Assembly (NCBI RefSeq): GCF_014191985.1
Contig: NZ_JACHXI010000002.1
Span: forward strand, 1-64,000
Direction: 5' to 3'
DNA from: Azomonas macrocytogenes
GTDB lineage: Bacteria; Pseudomonadota; Gammaproteobacteria; Pseudomonadales; Pseudomonadaceae
Length of the DNA stretch: 64,000 bases
The notes beneath the pieces were generated by a model. That model was not told where the DNA came from. It worked only from the letters and a program-made list of their open reading frames with translations, and did no database searches. Both the position numbers and the translations under genes were made by a program. Positions 26,434 to 35,133 of this stretch are shown here, piece after piece; positions within the stretch are counted from its first letter, which is position 1, and each line of letters opens with the position of its first letter.

Positions 26434-28017
26434 TCAGATGACGAAAAAACCATGGGTACCGTCACGCCCCAATTGCTTGACCAGACCAAATTCCCAGTCC
26501 AGATAAGCTTGCATAGCCTCACGTGGATTGTCAGTACCTTCGTAGGGACGGCGATAGCGGTCTGTGCGCGGCACCGCCAATGCCGTCTCACCCTCTTCCA
26601 GCGGCAAACCAGCGGCAATCCAGGTCGCCGTCCCACCAGCCAGCACGAAAACCGGCTTGCCGGTCAGTTCATGCAACTCGGTAACGGCATAGCGCGCCAA
26701 CAAGCTGCTACCACAAGTGACGACATAACGCCCCGCCGGCGGTAATTTTTCCAGAGCCTGTGGCAGTTGAGCACGCAGCGCCCACTTGGCACCCGGAATA
26801 TGACGTTTGACGTAGTTGGCACTGGTAGTGAAGTCCAGTAGCACGGTATTGCCTTCGTCCAGCCAGGTTTGCAAGGTGGCTGGTGAAATATCTTCGGTTG
26901 GCGCCAGTGGCGGAACCGGCGCAGACCAGCTTCCGCGCTCGCTGAAATCGGCACCCTGCAAATCGTCCAGCACCTGTACATCCCAGCCCATCTGTGCCAA
27001 CCAGGAAGCAGTCATGTTGGCGCGAACGCCATCGTCATCCGTCAGGACAATGCGCGCGCCACGTACGCTGGCGAAGTGATCGGTTTCCTGCACCAGTTGG
27101 CCACCAGGTGTGGAGCGCGAACCTGGCAGATGGCCGGCTGCATATTCTTCAGAGGTTCGCACATCGAACAAATAAGTGGTACGACCAGCGTCGCTCTGCC
27201 AGTGCGCCAGGCCGGCCAGGCTCGCACGCTCGACCCCAGCCTTATCGGCTACTGATCGGGCAGAACGTGCGACGTTGACACGATTGCCCACCGATACTGC
27301 ACCGAACGTACGATCCTGCCCATGCTCCAATTGTTGCCCGGCCAGGGTCCAACCGATGGTTCCATTGCGCAGTGCTGCTACCTTGTTGGGAATCCCGGCG
27401 TTGACCAACGCTTGAGTGCCGATCAGGCTGCGCGTACGGCCAGCGCAATTGACAATCACCCAGGTAGCTGGATTCGGCGCCAGTTCGCGTACACGCAAAA
27501 CCAATTCGGCACCCGGCACGCTGATGGCACCGGGAATGCTCATGGTCTGGTATTCATCGAAACGTCGCGCATCCAGCAGTACCACATCGGCCTTGGCATC
27601 CAGCAGCGTCTTGACTTCCTCGGCAGCCAGCGAAGGCGTATGGCGCTCGGCTTCCACCAACTCCCCGAACGCTTTGCTCGGCACGTTCACATCGCGAAAC
27701 AGCTCGCCGCCCGCCTCGCGCCAGCCGTTCAAGCCACCTTCCAGCAGAGCGACATCGGTGTAACCCAGTGTCTGCAAACGCTCGACGGCCAGTTGCGCCA
27801 ATCCTTCACCATCGTCGTAGACAGTGATTGGAGTATCGCGTCGTGGAACACGGGCATAAACCTCGACTTCCAGGCGCGAGAGTGGAATATTCGCGGCAAA
27901 CAGCGGGTGTTCTTCAGCGAACGGCGCTTCCTCGCGCACATCCAGTAGTGCCAGCTCGCGGCGTTCCAGCAACGCCTGGCGAATAGCGGAAAATGATCGA
28001 CTGGCGATACGACTCAT
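26434..28017 (-). CDS. Four-domain rhodanese (thiosulfate sulfurtransferase-like)
   Basis: 527 residues made of four tandem rhodanese domains of about 120-130 residues, each opening with a LLDVRE/LLDARR/LFDVRT/LLDFTT strand and a HxPGA-type loop. The persulfide-forming cysteine is present in domain 2 (C191 in NCAGRTR) and domain 4 (C435 in TCGSSLLA). In domains 1 and 3 the position is Asp (YDDGEG about 68; TDDDGV about 328), so they are inactive. Rhodaneses move sulfane sulfur from thiosulfate or persulfides. The start ATG overlaps the dioxygenase stop by four bases, matching the P. aeruginosa thiol dioxygenase/rhodanese operon; it probably handles sulfur released from thiol oxidation. Confidence 0.92.
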   Translation of the reverse strand: MSRIASRSFSAIRQALLERRELALLDVREEAPFAEEHPLFAANIPLSRLEVEVYARVPRRDTPITVYDDGEGLAQLAVERLQTLGYTDVALLEGGLNGWREAGGELFRDVNVPSKAFGELVEAERHTPSLAAEEVKTLLDAKADVVLLDARRFDEYQTMSIPGAISVPGAELVLRVRELAPNPATWVIVNCAGRTRSLIGTQALVNAGIPNKVAALRNGTIGWTLAGQQLEHGQDRTFGAVSVGNRVNVARSARSVADKAGVERASLAGLAHWQSDAGRTTYLFDVRTSEEYAAGHLPGSRSTPGGQLVQETDHFASVRGARIVLTDDDGVRANMTASWLAQMGWDVQVLDDLQGADFSERGSWSAPVPPLAPTEDISPATLQTWLDEGNTVLLDFTTSANYVKRHIPGAKWALRAQLPQALEKLPPAGRYVVTCGSSLLARYAVTELHELTGKPVFVLAGGTATWIAAGLPLEEGETALAVPRTDRYRRPYEGTDNPREAMQAYLDWEFGLVKQLGRDGTHGFFVI

Positions 28018-28622
28018 GATGCAGCACCTTCTTTGGAAAGATCCCAGATATTGGGCAGGAAATTATTGGAATAACCGGAAATGAAGGGTTTCTCCGTACC
28101 ATCCGGCAAATACACCGCACGCCGCACTGCGCCAATATTGGCGCCATAAACGTGAATGCTGATCGAAGCCCGGTCGCGCAGCGCATTGCTCACCTGATGG
28201 ATATCGCCGATACGCGGCGACACCGCCTCCACCTGGCCAGGTTCCAGGCGCAGCGGCTCGCCACTGGGTTGCAGTCCACTGGCCGTCAACGAAAAATTCT
28301 GCGCTTGTTCGGCGCCACGCAGCATGCCGATCAGGCCCCAGACACGATGATCGTGCACCGGCGTGCTCTGCCCCGGCCCCCAGACGAAACTGACCACAGA
28401 AAACCGCTGCCGGGAATCGGCATGCAAAAGGTATTGTTGATAACGATCGGGGTCGGGTCGGGCAAACTCTTCCGGTAGCCAGTCGTCATGCCGAACCAAC
28501 TCATGCAGCAGACGCTTGCCTTCGCTCAACACGTTATGCTCATCACTGCGCCGTTCGAGCAAGGCAGCCAGCCCGTCGACAAAGTTACGCAAACGCTCAA
28601 GGCGTAAAAGGGGTTGATTCAT
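28014..28622 (-). CDS. 3-mercaptopropionate (cysteine-type) thiol dioxygenase
   Basis: 202 residues from ATG 28622, with TGGA nine bases upstream (an ATG two codons earlier is possible). It is a cupin that inserts O2 at thiol sulfur to give a sulfinate. Iron ligands are H90 and H92 (PVHDHRVWG) and H142. The Ser-His-Tyr relay is S155, H157, Y159 (SISIHVYG). RYQQYLLH shows the Gln-type active site and R168 is present, both marks of bacterial 3-mercaptopropionate dioxygenase rather than mammalian cysteine dioxygenase. It is first in a two-gene operon with the rhodanese and is divergent from a LysR gene. Confidence 0.93.
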   Translation of the reverse strand: MNQPLLRLERLRNFVDGLAALLERRSDEHNVLSEGKRLLHELVRHDDWLPEEFARPDPDRYQQYLLHADSRQRFSVVSFVWGPGQSTPVHDHRVWGLIGMLRGAEQAQNFSLTASGLQPSGEPLRLEPGQVEAVSPRIGDIHQVSNALRDRASISIHVYGANIGAVRRAVYLPDGTEKPFISGYSNNFLPNIWDLSKEGAAS

Positions 28623-28719
28623 CGTCATTTTTCCAGTGCATGACAGGTGACAACACGTTACCAAGCAGGAAAAAATTATAAAAATTCATTTTACTTATAA
28701 GCTAATATGTTGAGAACGC

Positions 28720-29628
28720 ATGAAAACAGATGACATCGAAGCTTTCGTGGCTGTCGTTCGCTGCCAATCGCTGAGCGTGGCCGCCGACACCTTGCAACTG
28801 ACCCAGTCGGCCATCACCCGTCGCGTGCAGAATTTCGAGGATGCCCTGGGTAGCGAGCTGCTCGACCGCAACACCAAACCCCTCAAACCGACGGCCATGG
28901 GTCTGCGCGTCTACGAACAATGCCGAGAAGTACTGCGGGCCATGGATGTGCTGCGCGAAATAGTCGCCCACGATGCGATTCCTAGCGGCATCCTGCGCCT
29001 GGGCGTCCCCCAGACCGTCGGCGACATCGTCTTGCTGGATGCCCTGGAGCAATTGAAGAACGCTTATCCCGATTTGCAGACTCAGGTATCCAATGGCTGG
29101 GGTAATACCCTGCTGGAACGCCTGGAAAATCTCGAACTGGATGCCGTAGCTGCACTCTTTCCGGTGGGTCGAGGTTTTCCTGAAGGCATCGTCGGTACTG
29201 TGCTGGCCCGTATGAAATTGCAGGTGGTCGCCGCTCGCAACAGTTGGAAGCCTCGCCATGGCAGACGCAGCAGCCAGCTTGCCGATTGCAGTGAACGGGG
29301 CTGGGTGCTCAACCCGGATGGCTGCGGCTTTCGCGCCGGGCTCGAGCGCGCTCTGCTCGACCAGGGCCTGAAGCTCAAGACCAATCTGGAAACCTTCGGT
29401 ACTGACCTGCAGATGGGGCTGGTAGCCAAGAACCTCGGCCTTGGCCTCATCCCCGAGCCGCTATTACAGATCAGCCGCTACCGAGATGAACTGGAGATCG
29501 TCAATCTCGGCGACTTCAAACCGGTAGTGGAGCTCTGGCTGTTGCAGCCACGCTTCGTCGGAAACCTGCAAGGAGCCATCGAGCTGTTCGGAAGACTGAT
29601 TACCGAGCATCTTGAGTCCTCCGCATAG
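28720..29628 (+). CDS. LysR-family regulator of the thiol dioxygenase operon
   Basis: 302 residues. The N-terminal helix-turn-helix is MKTDDIEAFVAVVRCQSLSV, AADTLQLTQSAITRRVQNFE and LGSELLDRNTKPLKPT. The rest is the LysR effector domain. It is divergent from the thiol dioxygenase over 97 AT-rich bases that contain TTATAA twice (about 28675-28700), a plausible operator region. The same order, LysR next to thiol dioxygenase and rhodanese, is known from P. aeruginosa. The effector is probably a thiol or a cysteine precursor; this is inference. Confidence 0.9.
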   Translation: MKTDDIEAFVAVVRCQSLSVAADTLQLTQSAITRRVQNFEDALGSELLDRNTKPLKPTAMGLRVYEQCREVLRAMDVLREIVAHDAIPSGILRLGVPQTVGDIVLLDALEQLKNAYPDLQTQVSNGWGNTLLERLENLELDAVAALFPVGRGFPEGIVGTVLARMKLQVVAARNSWKPRHGRRSSQLADCSERGWVLNPDGCGFRAGLERALLDQGLKLKTNLETFGTDLQMGLVAKNLGLGLIPEPLLQISRYRDELEIVNLGDFKPVVELWLLQPRFVGNLQGAIELFGRLITEHLESSA

Positions 29629-29900
29629 ACACGTGCCGGAATCCGGTTTGAATCCGTGCAACAGCCTCTAACAGAGCGGGCTTTACCGGTTGGTCAGACA
29701 AGAGATCCAGAATCCCGGAATTCATAGGGTCTTGCGACCCCATCCTGCGCCACAATGACGCATCCCGACGGACTACTCTAGCCAGTTTCTCCACATTTGT
29801 GTGTACTCCCCGAGCCGGCTCGCTTGCTTTAGCCATCGGGGCGAGAAAATATGCTGGCGCTTGCTCTGCAACAATGTGGAATTTCAAAAGGATAAGATCA

Positions 29901-30326
29901 ATGACCAAGATCGTTGGCGGCTGTCTCTGCGGCGCCGTGCGCTACCGGGCGGAAGCGAATACGAAGCCGGCCATGACCGGCGTGTGCCACTGCCGGGACT
30001 GCCAGAAGCAAACCGGCTCGTCGTTTTCCATTCTGATCGCCGTCCCCAAGGGCACCATCCATTTCGAGGGCGAACCGCTGGCCTCCTTCGAGACCAAAAG
30101 TGGTGACGGCCGCTCGGTATTGCGCCGGTTCTGCCCCAAGTGCGGCTCGCCCATCGCTTCCGTGGTGGAAGCTACGCCCAGGCTGGACTGGATCAAGGCC
30201 GGCACCCTGGACGACACATCCTGGCTGCAACCCCAGGTCAACATGTGGTGCGAAACCGCACAGCCCTGGATCAATATCTGCGAGGACATTCCGCGCTTTC
30301 CCCGTAATCCGCCCATGAAACCCTGA
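29901..30326 (+). CDS. GFA-family zinc protein
   Basis: 141 residues from ATG 29901 with AAGGA upstream. The family mark is a set of cysteines: GGCLCGAVRYRAEA, then VCHCRDCQKQTGSSFSI and FCPKCGSPI, giving CxC, CxxC and CxxC zinc sites. The original member, glutathione-dependent formaldehyde-activating enzyme, helps form S-hydroxymethylglutathione; most members have no proven reaction. Its place between thiol metabolism and a sulfonate importer makes a role in aldehyde-thiol adducts plausible but unproven. Confidence 0.88.
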   Translation: MTKIVGGCLCGAVRYRAEANTKPAMTGVCHCRDCQKQTGSSFSILIAVPKGTIHFEGEPLASFETKSGDGRSVLRRFCPKCGSPIASVVEATPRLDWIKAGTLDDTSWLQPQVNMWCETAQPWINICEDIPRFPRNPPMKP

Positions 30327-30810
30327 GCAGGCAATTGAGTATAAAGATTATCCATTGAATACATATCGGCAAGATAAAAACATAAAATATAAGAATATTA
30401 AAATATAACCAGATCGAATTTCCATTTGCCGTTTTATGCGTACAGTATTGAACCACATCCTCCTGCGAGATGCAGGCCGTTGAACCGACGCATGCCTGGA
30501 TAGGCTACCGGACTACCGAGCGACACGAATAATCCAGAGTCGTCTGCCGGTGCTTTTCCGATGCCTTTGACGTCGATAAGCAAATTCCCTGGAGTAACCA
30601 CCGCCGTGCCTGTCGAACCAGGCCGCGGTGTTCTCCCGGCTGCGAGCGCCGACCAGTCCATCCAGGTAACCCGCCGACAAAGCGCAACGACGCGAAACTC
30701 CGAAATCCGCGACACCAGCAGGATCATCGGAACGACACCATCTGGCTGCAGCTTCCCGACCACGCGGTGCCTGCCAATCGACAGTTGATCAGCACCAGGA
30801 AGTGACTCGA
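30327..30810. other. Intergenic region with no recognised gene
   Basis: 484 bases. The first 100 are AT-rich. From about 30440 to 30800 both strands have short open frames (for example plus-strand DTIWLQLPDHAVPANRQLI just before the binding-protein gene) that look protein-like but lack a start and cannot be assigned. It may be the end of a decayed gene of the sulfur cluster. The upstream promoter of the importer operon must lie here. Confidence 0.35.
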
Positions 30811-31884
30811 ATGACCCATGCCCCGCACCTCACCCGTCGACACCTGCTTGGCCTGGCTGGCAGCGCCGCAGCTGCCGCGGCTTTCAGCCGTCTCGCCCTG
30901 GGCGCTGACAACCCGCATGCCCAGCATGCCCACCCAGTTGCAGCCAGCAGCGCGGATTTTGCGCTCGATGCTCAACGCTGGGCATTGCCGACCCCGCAAA
31001 AGATAAAGCTGGCGGTCAACCTCAACGCGGTTTGCCTGGCCCCTGTCACGGTGGCCAATACCCAGGGTATCTTTCGCCAGCACAACCTGGATGTGGAATT
31101 CGTCAATTTCGGTAACTCAACAGAAGTGCTGCTGGAATCGCTGGCCACGAACAAGGCCGATGCCGCCATCGGCATGGCACTGCGCTGGCTGAAGGCCCTC
31201 GAACAGGGATTCGATGTGAAATTGACTGCCGGTACCCATGGCGGTTGCCTGCGCCTGATTACCCAGGAAAGCGGGCCACAGACCTTCGAAGCACTCAAGG
31301 GTCAGACCATTGGTGTGACGGACATGGCCAGTCCGGACAAGAATTTCTTCTCGCTGCTACTCAAGCGCCACGGGGTCGATCCTGTGCGGGATGTGTCCTG
31401 GCGAACCTACCCAATCGATCTGCTTGGCACAGCGCTGGAGAAAGGCGAAATCCAGGCCGCCAGCGGTTCCGATCCCATTATGTACCGCCTGGGCAACCAG
31501 CCTGGGATGCGCGAGCTGTCCACCAATCTGGCCGAGGAATACGCCAACCTCAGTTGCTGCGTCGTTGGCGTCAGCGGCACCCTGGCACGCAAACAAAAGC
31601 CGGTCGCCGCCGCCATTACCCACTCGATCCTCCAGGCGCATGTCTGGGCGTCGCAGCATCCAGAGGTCGTTGCCCAGCAGTTTCTGAAAATCGCACTCAA
31701 CACTACGGCCGAGGAAGTCAACGCCATCCTCAACCAACACACCCATGCGCACTACTCGGTAGGCAACGCCTTCACCCGGGAAATTGCGGTCTATGCCAAG
31801 GACTTGAAGACCGTGGAAGTGCTGCGCGCCAGTACCGATCCTCTGAAATTTGCGGAGAGTATCCATGCCGACGTCTTCAGCTGA
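30811..31884 (+). CDS. Tat-type NitT/TauT-family binding protein of an ABC importer
   Basis: 357 residues from ATG 30811 (AGGAAG upstream; an in-frame GTG at 30802 is less likely). The signal peptide has a twin-arginine motif, TRRHLLGLAGSAA, so the protein may be exported folded through Tat. The mature protein shows the NMT1/SsuA-like fold: KIKLAVNLNAVCLAP, FVNFGNSTEVLLESLATNKADAAIG and a C-terminal helical region. It is first in an operon with a permease and an ATPase, overlapping the permease start by 20 bases. It is the only binding protein in the window with its own transport partners. Confidence 0.9.
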   Translation: MTHAPHLTRRHLLGLAGSAAAAAAFSRLALGADNPHAQHAHPVAASSADFALDAQRWALPTPQKIKLAVNLNAVCLAPVTVANTQGIFRQHNLDVEFVNFGNSTEVLLESLATNKADAAIGMALRWLKALEQGFDVKLTAGTHGGCLRLITQESGPQTFEALKGQTIGVTDMASPDKNFFSLLLKRHGVDPVRDVSWRTYPIDLLGTALEKGEIQAASGSDPIMYRLGNQPGMRELSTNLAEEYANLSCCVVGVSGTLARKQKPVAAAITHSILQAHVWASQHPEVVAQQFLKIALNTTAEEVNAILNQHTHAHYSVGNAFTREIAVYAKDLKTVEVLRASTDPLKFAESIHADVFS

Positions 31885-32851
31885 ACTGTCGCGCCAGGGC
31901 ACCTGGCGCAGCTTTCCCTTCTGGGGAACAGGATTTGTCGCAGCCTTGTGCTGGGTCGCCTTCGCCCTGTACAGCACCGAAGCCCCCAACGCCACGCGGG
32001 ACTGGCCCTACACCCAGGAGCTGGCCAATCTCAGTCTCGGCTTCGCCGCGCTACTGGCAGTGATCGCCCTGCTCCCCGGACGCTTTGCCAGAAAGCTGCG
32101 ACCGGCCGGCAAATGGCTGGTCGTTCTGCCGATCCTGCTCGGTCTCTGGCAGTTGGCGACCGCCAAGCAGGCACTGCTGCCGGTACCTTTCTTCGCCCCT
32201 CCCCAGGCATTGCTGGAAGTCTACGCCGAGGATTGGGCGCGCCTGGCCGAAAGCCTGCTGCACTCGCTCTGGCTACTGCTCAACGGCGTACTGCTCGGCG
32301 CGGTATTCGGCTTCGTCGCCGGCATCTCCATTGGCTGGTCGCAGCGCATCGGCTACTGGGTGCACCCGGTACTGCGCATTCTCGGCCCGGTTCCCTCCAC
32401 GGCCCTGCTGCCGATCTGCTTCTTTATCTTCCCCAGCAGTTGGGGTGCCAGCGTGTTCCTGATCGCCCTGGCAACCTGGTTTCCGGTGACTGTACTGACC
32501 TGGTCGGGCGTGGCCAGCGTCGACCGCGCCTATTACGACGTAGCTCGCACCCTGGGCGCCAGCCAGCGCTTCCTGATCTTCCGCGTGGCGATTCCAGCCG
32601 CTCTGCCGCATGTGTTCGTCGGCCTGTTCATGGGGCTGGGTGCCTCTTTCTCGGTATTGGTGGTGGCTGAAATGATGGGCGTCAAGGCCGGTCTCGGCTG
32701 GTATCTGCAATGGGCCCAGGGTTGGGCCGCTTACGCCAATATGTACGCTGCATTGCTGGTGATGGCACTGCTCTGCTCCGGGCTGATCACCCTGTTGTTC
32801 CTGGTGCGCGACCGTGTCCTGTCCTGGCAACAAGGAGCCGTGAAATGGTAA
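31865..32851 (+). CDS. SsuC/TauC-like ABC importer permease
   Basis: Start at ATG 31865, with GGAGAG upstream. 328 residues with about eight hydrophobic segments, slightly longer than SsuC because of an N-terminal extension of about 70 residues with two extra hydrophobic stretches. The family EAA loop that docks onto the ATPase reads RTLGASQRFLIFRVAIPAAL at about residues 225-245. It forms the channel for uptake of a sulfonate/taurine/nitrate-type anion. It overlaps the ATPase start by seven bases. Confidence 0.92.
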   Translation: MPTSSAELSRQGTWRSFPFWGTGFVAALCWVAFALYSTEAPNATRDWPYTQELANLSLGFAALLAVIALLPGRFARKLRPAGKWLVVLPILLGLWQLATAKQALLPVPFFAPPQALLEVYAEDWARLAESLLHSLWLLLNGVLLGAVFGFVAGISIGWSQRIGYWVHPVLRILGPVPSTALLPICFFIFPSSWGASVFLIALATWFPVTVLTWSGVASVDRAYYDVARTLGASQRFLIFRVAIPAALPHVFVGLFMGLGASFSVLVVAEMMGVKAGLGWYLQWAQGWAAYANMYAALLVMALLCSGLITLLFLVRDRVLSWQQGAVKW

Positions 32852-33639
32852 GCGCCGCTGCCGTAGCGAACCGGGCACCGAGCAATGGCCTGGGCCTGGA
32901 AGTGAAGAACCTGAGCCACGCCTTCGAGCTAGGCGGAACCAGCCTACCAGTACTGAACCGGATCGACCTGACCCTGCAGCCAGGCGAAAGCGTGGCCCTA
33001 CTCGGGCCTTCCGGTTGCGGCAAGTCCACCCTGCTGCGCCTGGTCGCCGGGCTGGAAACGCCGCTGACCGGCGAAATCCTTGCCGACGGCCAGCCGATCC
33101 GCGCGCCGGACCCCTCACGTATCCTGGTTTTCCAGGACCCAACGCTCTACCCCTGGCGCACAGTCCGGGACAACGTCGCCCTCGGCTTGCAAGCGCGTGG
33201 CCTGCTCGGCAGCCAGCGCGAGCGCATCGATGAAGCCCTGGCCAAGGTTGGCCTTACCGACTTTCGCGACGCCTACCCGCGCCAACTCTCCGGCGGCATG
33301 GCCCAACGCGCCGCACTGGCTCGCGCGCTGGTCAACGAGCCGCGCCTGCTGTTGCTCGACGAACCGCTGGGCAAACTCGACTCGCTGACCCGGATTGCCA
33401 TGCAGAGCGAACTGATCCGTCTCTGGCAACAGCAACGCTACACCTCGTTGCTGGTCACCCACGATGTCGAAGAAGCCCTGCTGCTCTGCGACCGGGTGCT
33501 AGTGTTCGGCAACCGCCCGGCACGGATACTCGCCGCGCTGGAAGTCGGCCGCGACTACCCGCGTCATCGAAACGACCCGCATCTGGTAGAACTGCGCCAG
33601 CGAGCGCTGGAGTTGCTGGGGCTGGGCAGTAGTTGGTGA
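32845..33639 (+). CDS. SsuB/TauB-like ABC importer ATPase
   Basis: Start at ATG 32845, giving 264 residues. Walker A GPSGCGKST, signature LSGGMAQR, Walker B LLLLDEPLG and switch histidine in THDVEEALLL are all present. The Q-loop reads VFQDPTLYPWRTV, with the PWRTV ending characteristic of the nitrate/sulfonate/taurine importer ATPases. It energises the permease encoded immediately upstream. It converges with surE. Confidence 0.95.
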   Translation: MVSAAAVANRAPSNGLGLEVKNLSHAFELGGTSLPVLNRIDLTLQPGESVALLGPSGCGKSTLLRLVAGLETPLTGEILADGQPIRAPDPSRILVFQDPTLYPWRTVRDNVALGLQARGLLGSQRERIDEALAKVGLTDFRDAYPRQLSGGMAQRAALARALVNEPRLLLLDEPLGKLDSLTRIAMQSELIRLWQQQRYTSLLVTHDVEEALLLCDRVLVFGNRPARILAALEVGRDYPRHRNDPHLVELRQRALELLGLGSSW

Positions 33640-33695
33640 AGACGGCGCACATGGGCAATGAAAACAACGGTTCAGCCTACCTTCGCCCTTGATAT

Positions 33696-34484
33696 TTATT
33701 CCGTCGAAGCCAAGGCCATCCGCATCTCTGCAAGTGCCTCAGCGTGTGTTCGCTCGAATCGCAACGGGGTGACAGAGATGCACCCTGCTGCAACCGCAGC
33801 TGCCTCGGTTCCCTCGGCATCCTGTCGGAGAGATCGAGACAACTGCAGCCAGTGATAGTCGATGGCTCTTGGATCTGAACGCGACACAACGTCGACCCCA
33901 TCCAGCAGGCCGGCACCCTGACAGGTCAGGGTCAGCGGTCCCGTACGATCTGCAGGACAATCGGGAAAATTGATGTTGAGGCAGGTATTCCTCTGCCAAT
34001 CCATTACCGAGAGACGGCGTATGATCTCAGGCGCCAAGGTCCTCGCCGTCTCCCAGGGGACGGCATTTCGATCACTGAAAGCCTGGCTCAGCGCGATAGA
34101 GGGAACACCCAGCAGCATGCCCGTCATGGCGGCACCGACAGTGCCGGAGAAGACTGTCTCCACGCCAAGATTTGCGCCACGATTGACACCGGAAAAAATC
34201 ATCTCCGGTAATCCACCAGACATCAAATGACGTACGCCCAGCACAACGCAGTCCCCAGGCGTTCCACGGACGGCGAAGCGCCTTTCACTTTTCCGACTGA
34301 CACGCAGCGAATCATGAAGGCTAAGTGAATGTGAGGTACCACTCTGGTCGTGCTCCGGCGCAACAACCCAGACTTCCCGTGCCAAAGTGGCAGCGACTTG
34401 CTCCAACACACGCAATCCCGGCGCGTCGAACCCATCGTCGTTGGTCAGTAAAACACGCTCGAAAATCTGGCCTGCTTTCGGCAT
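33696..34484 (-). CDS. surE: SurE-family nucleotidase
   Basis: Start at ATG 34484, with AGGAG upstream, giving 262 residues. The metal site is seen as VLLTNDDGFDAPGL, the QSGTSHSLSL loop and the SGVNRGANLG turn. SurE enzymes are 5'(3')-nucleoside monophosphate phosphatases used in stationary phase and stress. In Pseudomonas the housekeeping surE sits with pcm, nlpD and rpoS; this copy instead sits alone beside a divergent MarR regulator. It may be a paralog, with a different substrate, under private control. Confidence 0.88.
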   Translation of the reverse strand: MPKAGQIFERVLLTNDDGFDAPGLRVLEQVAATLAREVWVVAPEHDQSGTSHSLSLHDSLRVSRKSERRFAVRGTPGDCVVLGVRHLMSGGLPEMIFSGVNRGANLGVETVFSGTVGAAMTGMLLGVPSIALSQAFSDRNAVPWETARTLAPEIIRRLSVMDWQRNTCLNINFPDCPADRTGPLTLTCQGAGLLDGVDVVSRSDPRAIDYHWLQLSRSLRQDAEGTEAAAVAAGCISVTPLRFERTHAEALAEMRMALASTE

Positions 34485-34605
34485 GAATTTTCTCCTGGTA
34501 CCGGTTGGAAATAGATAACTTGACAGATAGCGGCCATGCTCATGGGATTGAAAAAACAATGACCAGCTAATTGCTACTCTATAATAGCTATGAAAAAATA
34601 GATAA

Positions 34606-35070
34606 ATGAATTCAGCTAAACCTCTCAATGTCACTCGGCTCCGAAGTCAGCTGACCCACCTGACGCGACGCTTGCGTCAAGAGGCTCAAAACGATCCCGA
34701 ATCCTGGACTCGCATGCTGGTAATCAGCGCCATTGATCGGCTTGGCGATGGCGTTACACCATCAACGCTCGCAGCGTCGGAAAACATGCGCTCCTCCAAT
34801 CTCGCCGCGGTGTTACGCGAGCTTGAGGCATCCGGCCTGATTATCCGTACACCGGATGCCCTGGATCGCCGCAAAGTACGTATTCGACTGACGGACGCCG
34901 GACGAGATGTTCTGCAGCTCAGCCGTCAACGCCGCGACGACTGGCTGATGGCGGCAATCACGGCATGCTTGACTGACGAGGAGTGCGAGCGACTCGTCGA
35001 TGCCGGAGAGCTTCTTGAGCGACTCACAGCCCATGCAGACCCCATCCCTATCGATAATGCAGATCCCTAG
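34606..35070 (+). CDS. MarR-family transcriptional regulator
   Basis: 154 residues. The winged helix reads RMLVISAIDRLGDGVTPSTL, AASENMRSSNLAAVLRELEA and the wing IIRTPDALDRRKVRIRLTDAG, the DRR-K-RL pattern of MarR proteins. It is divergent from the SurE gene across 121 bases, so SurE is a likely target. MarR proteins usually release DNA on binding small phenolic or oxidised ligands. Confidence 0.88.
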   Translation: MNSAKPLNVTRLRSQLTHLTRRLRQEAQNDPESWTRMLVISAIDRLGDGVTPSTLAASENMRSSNLAAVLRELEASGLIIRTPDALDRRKVRIRLTDAGRDVLQLSRQRRDDWLMAAITACLTDEECERLVDAGELLERLTAHADPIPIDNADP

Positions 35071-35133
35071 CATAGCCATGTCGCGACAAGACCACGCTGC
35101 CCGATTCCAGCCCTTTTACTATGGCTCGACCAG

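Noticed and set aside
29629-29900. Gene on the minus strand between the LysR and GFA genes (open frame 29600-29908)
   Set aside because: It overlaps the LysR 3' end and the GFA start, has no family similarity and no ribosome site.
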